Under the pieces are notes generated by a model. That model was given only the letters and a program-made list of their open reading frames with translations. It ran no database searches and was not told the origin of the DNA. Positions 61,778-64,000 of a stretch of 64,000 nucleotides of DNA are shown here, one piece after another. How positions within the stretch are numbered: the stretch's first letter is position 1; each line of letters begins with the position of its first letter. The stretch lies in the NCBI RefSeq assembly GCF_900120195.1, contig NZ_LT635539.1, positions 1,101,257-1,165,256 of the forward strand, written 5' to 3'. Origin of the DNA: Blautia sp. Marseille-P3087. Lineage in GTDB: Bacteria > Bacillota > Clostridia > Lachnospirales > Lachnospiraceae. The translations under genes and the position numbers were made by a program.

Positions 61778-63888
61778 ATCCTGATCTGATCCAGTTCTTT
61801 CATCCATAATGTCGCGCACGCGTCACTCGGCATACGGAGATCTCCTCTCGGAGATACGGCAACGCTTCCGACTTTCGGTCCATCCGGCAGACAGGAACGT
61901 TTAAACTGCTGCATGAAAAATCTGCGATAGAATGTCTTAAGCCATTTCAGAATCGTCTCATCATCATATTCTCCTGAAAAGGCATTCTGCGCCAGACGGA
62001 AGATTTTTTTCGGCGGAAATGTCCAGCGGAGCATATAATATAAGAAAAAGTCGTGCAGTTCATACGGTCCTACAAGGTCTTCTGTCTTCTGTGAGATCAC
62101 ACCATCCTTCGGTGGCAGAAGTTCCGGACTTACCGGGGTATCCAGAATATCCAGAAGGATCTCTGCAAGTTTCTGATCTTCGCAGGTATCTGCATAATAT
62201 CTTACCAGATGACGTACCAGCGTCTTCGGCACAGAACTGTTGACTGCATACATGGACATATGATCACCATTATAAGTTGCCCACCCAAGTGCCAGTTCGG
62301 AAAGGTCTCCTGTGCCAATGACAATACCGCCGGACTGGTTTGCAATATCCATCAGGATCTGCGTACGTTCCCTTGCCTGTCCGTTCTCATAAGTGACATC
62401 ATGCACTTCCGGATCGTGTCCGATATCACGGAAATGCAGGTTGACCGCTTCACGGATATTGACTTCTTTCAGAGTTGCCCCCAGACATTCGCTTAACTGG
62501 CAGGCATTGTTATAGGTACGGTCAGTCGTTCCGAAGCATGGCATTGTAACAGCCGTGATCTTGCTTCTGTCCATACCAAGCATATCAAATGCACGTACGG
62601 TCACAAGAAGTGCCAGCGTGGAGTCCAGTCCACCGGACAGACCAATCACCGCATTCTGGCAGTGAATATGTGCAAGACGTTTCTTAAGTCCCATTGCCTG
62701 AATATTCAGGATTTCGTCGCAGCGGCGCTCTCTTTCTTCTTTGATTCCCGGCACGAATGGTCTGGAATCAAATTTACGTGTAAGAACTGTCTCTGTATTT
62801 TCCAGTGTAAACGGTGCTTCGTTGTAACTGATGTCCTGTCCTTCCGGTGCCAGATCCGGTGCAAACTGACAGGTTGTCATTCTTCTTCGTTCATTGTCCA
62901 GGCGGTGAATATCAAGATCTGCATAAATCACACCATTGGCAAATCTTTTACTCTCTGCCAGAACAGAGCCGTTTTCTGCAATCAGATTATGTCCGCCATA
63001 AACGACGTCCTGTGTGGATTCACCTTCTCCTGCTGTTGCATAAATATAGCCGCAGAGAAGTCTTGCAGACTGTGCGCTCACCAGACTCTTACGGTAAGAA
63101 TCCTTGCCTACAACTTCATCACTTGCAGACAGATTGACGATCAGATTCGCACCGTGAAATGCATGTGCAACGCTCGGCGGATTCGGTACCCAGAGATCTT
63201 CACAGATTTCTGCTGCAATCTGCAGTTTCGGCATGTCTTCGCATGTAAAGATCGTATTCGGAGAAATCCAGATATCCTCCTCATAAAGTTCATCATCCAT
63301 CTCGTCATCATCAAAAAGGTCTTCATCATCGAAGTTCTCGCCGCCGAAATCTTCATCATCAATTTCTTCGAGTTCTTCAAACTCATCAAAAGATGTCATC
63401 TCAATATCAAATTCCACGTCATCAAAATCGCTGTCATACCGTTCTTTGTACGCTTCGCGGTCAATGTGAACCGTGCCGTCTACATGCTCTCCGGAAGTAA
63501 AATATCTTGCCTCATAAAATTCATTATAGTTTGGCAGCCAGGTCTTCGGTACAAATCCAAGGATTTCACCGTGATTAAGTCCTGCTGCCACATTATAAAG
63601 CTTACCATTGTATTCTAACGGCAGTCCGACAAAAATCAGTGCGTCCACCTCTTTGGTTTCTTCTGCAATACGGACAAGCTGCACTTTCGCCTCTTCCAGA
63701 AGATTCTCCTGCCAGAAAAGATCTCCACAGGTATATGCAGTGATACAGAGTTCAGGAAATACCATAATCTTTGCGCCCTGCGCTTCCATCTCATGGATCA
63801 TACGGATGATTTCTGTTGCATTATATTCGCAGTCAGCCACACGGACATCCGGTGTAGCGGCAGCTACCTTGATAAAACCGTCTTTCAC
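61774..63888 (-). CDS. nadE: Glutamine-dependent NAD+ synthetase (GTG start, acidic insert)
   Basis: 704 residues. The N-terminal nitrilase-type glutaminase domain (MVFPELCITAYTCGD with Glu; the nucleophile Cys in AAEICEDLWVP) is joined to the synthetase domain with PP-loop VIGLSGGLDSTLALL. It makes NAD+ from deamido-NAD+, ATP and glutamine. Between the glutaminase Lys and Cys regions is an insert of about 45 residues made mostly of Asp and Glu (about 160-205), making the protein longer than usual. The start is GTG with GGAGG 8 nt upstream. 12 bp after hslO. Confidence 0.95.
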   Translation of the reverse strand: MKDGFIKVAAATPDVRVADCEYNATEIIRMIHEMEAQGAKIMVFPELCITAYTCGDLFWQENLLEEAKVQLVRIAEETKEVDALIFVGLPLEYNGKLYNVAAGLNHGEILGFVPKTWLPNYNEFYEARYFTSGEHVDGTVHIDREAYKERYDSDFDDVEFDIEMTSFDEFEELEEIDDEDFGGENFDDEDLFDDDEMDDELYEEDIWISPNTIFTCEDMPKLQIAAEICEDLWVPNPPSVAHAFHGANLIVNLSASDEVVGKDSYRKSLVSAQSARLLCGYIYATAGEGESTQDVVYGGHNLIAENGSVLAESKRFANGVIYADLDIHRLDNERRRMTTCQFAPDLAPEGQDISYNEAPFTLENTETVLTRKFDSRPFVPGIKEERERRCDEILNIQAMGLKKRLAHIHCQNAVIGLSGGLDSTLALLVTVRAFDMLGMDRSKITAVTMPCFGTTDRTYNNACQLSECLGATLKEVNIREAVNLHFRDIGHDPEVHDVTYENGQARERTQILMDIANQSGGIVIGTGDLSELALGWATYNGDHMSMYAVNSSVPKTLVRHLVRYYADTCEDQKLAEILLDILDTPVSPELLPPKDGVISQKTEDLVGPYELHDFFLYYMLRWTFPPKKIFRLAQNAFSGEYDDETILKWLKTFYRRFFMQQFKRSCLPDGPKVGSVAVSPRGDLRMPSDACATLWMKELDQIRI

Positions 63889-63900
63889 AGCTTTTTCCTC

Positions 63901-64000
63901 CTATTTGCACTTTCTGAGAATTTCTTTTAACTCCTCTACACTGAAGATATAATTTTTATTACAGAAATGACAGTTCAGTTCTACTTCTTTGCCTTCCTGG
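63901..64000 (-). CDS. hslO: Hsp33 redox-regulated chaperone, C-terminal end (cut by window)
   Basis: Only the last 32 residues are inside: EGKEVELNCHFCNKNYIF, then SVEELKEILRKCK and a TAG stop. The CHFC pair followed by a tyrosine/phenylalanine strand is the second zinc-binding half of Hsp33, which unfolds and becomes an active holdase when its cysteines are oxidised. The rest lies right of the window. Probably co-transcribed with nadE. Confidence 0.85.
   Translation of the reverse strand, partial: QEGKEVELNCHFCNKNYIFSVEELKEILRKCK

Noticed and set aside
62662..63618. A 318-residue plus-strand frame opposite nadE
   Set aside because: Mirror frame of conserved coding sequence; composition (Cys, Phe, Ile) and lack of a start signal are typical of an artefact.

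Overview
The window looks like a chromosomal segment of a spore-forming, low-to-moderate GC Firmicute, most likely family Lachnospiraceae (Clostridia). The reasons are the full S10-spc-alpha ribosomal protein cluster in its classical order, sporulation genes (spoVA set, spoIIAA-spoIIAB-sigF, a small acid-soluble spore protein), AddAB rather than RecBCD, MurT/GatD lipid II amidation, a zinc-type S14 and a Crh-like HPr beside whiA. I cannot name a species. No rRNA, tRNA, CRISPR array, prophage or intact insertion sequence was seen. All positions and motifs were read by eye.

Layout. 1-4400: a LysR regulator facing a minus-strand cluster of sulfur/selenium-type genes (yedF, DUF3343, a small conserved protein, a CsoR-family regulator, an Mrp ATPase), then xpt. 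The yedF/xpt promoter region carries a 143-bp MITE-like element with a perfect 8-bp target duplication. 4400-8700: an operon murT-gatD-WYL regulator-substrate-binding lipoprotein. 8700-26200: the ribosomal protein/rpoA/secY/adk/map/infA cluster, read right to left from a strong promoter at 26134-26162. It contains structured leaders before rpsJ and rpsM, terminators after secY, infA and rplQ, a NUDIX gene between infA and rpmJ, and three copies of a double-hairpin element placed 7-8 nt after the stop codons of rpsN, rpsH and rpsM. 26200-31200: a membrane protein, then tcdA-murB-rapZ-whiA-crh. 31200-37300: the spoVA operon in the order AB-AC-AD-AE-AA, sstT, and the spoIIA operon. 37300-45150: a zinc-ribbon/TPR membrane protein, a 50-residue small protein, folC, an LTA-synthase-like sulfatase and valS. 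45200-49800: an ABC exporter with a very long coiled-coil permease. 49800-52400: a spore protein gene and a PadR-DUF1700-DUF4097-PspC envelope module. 52400-64000: an RsmF/NOL1-type methyltransferase, addAB, a small membrane protein, NAD synthase and the end of hslO.

Two things stand out. First, a family of small mobile elements has two 143-bp copies (3521-3663 and 53990-54132) and one 27-bp copy (49889-49915). All three are flanked by 8-bp direct repeats, and the two long copies show compensatory base changes in two internal hairpins, so their fold appears to be under selection. Second, the repeated double hairpin inside the ribosomal operon has six stems that each keep a tandem G-A/A-G internal loop while the flanking pairs covary. 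I cannot assign it to a known RNA family.
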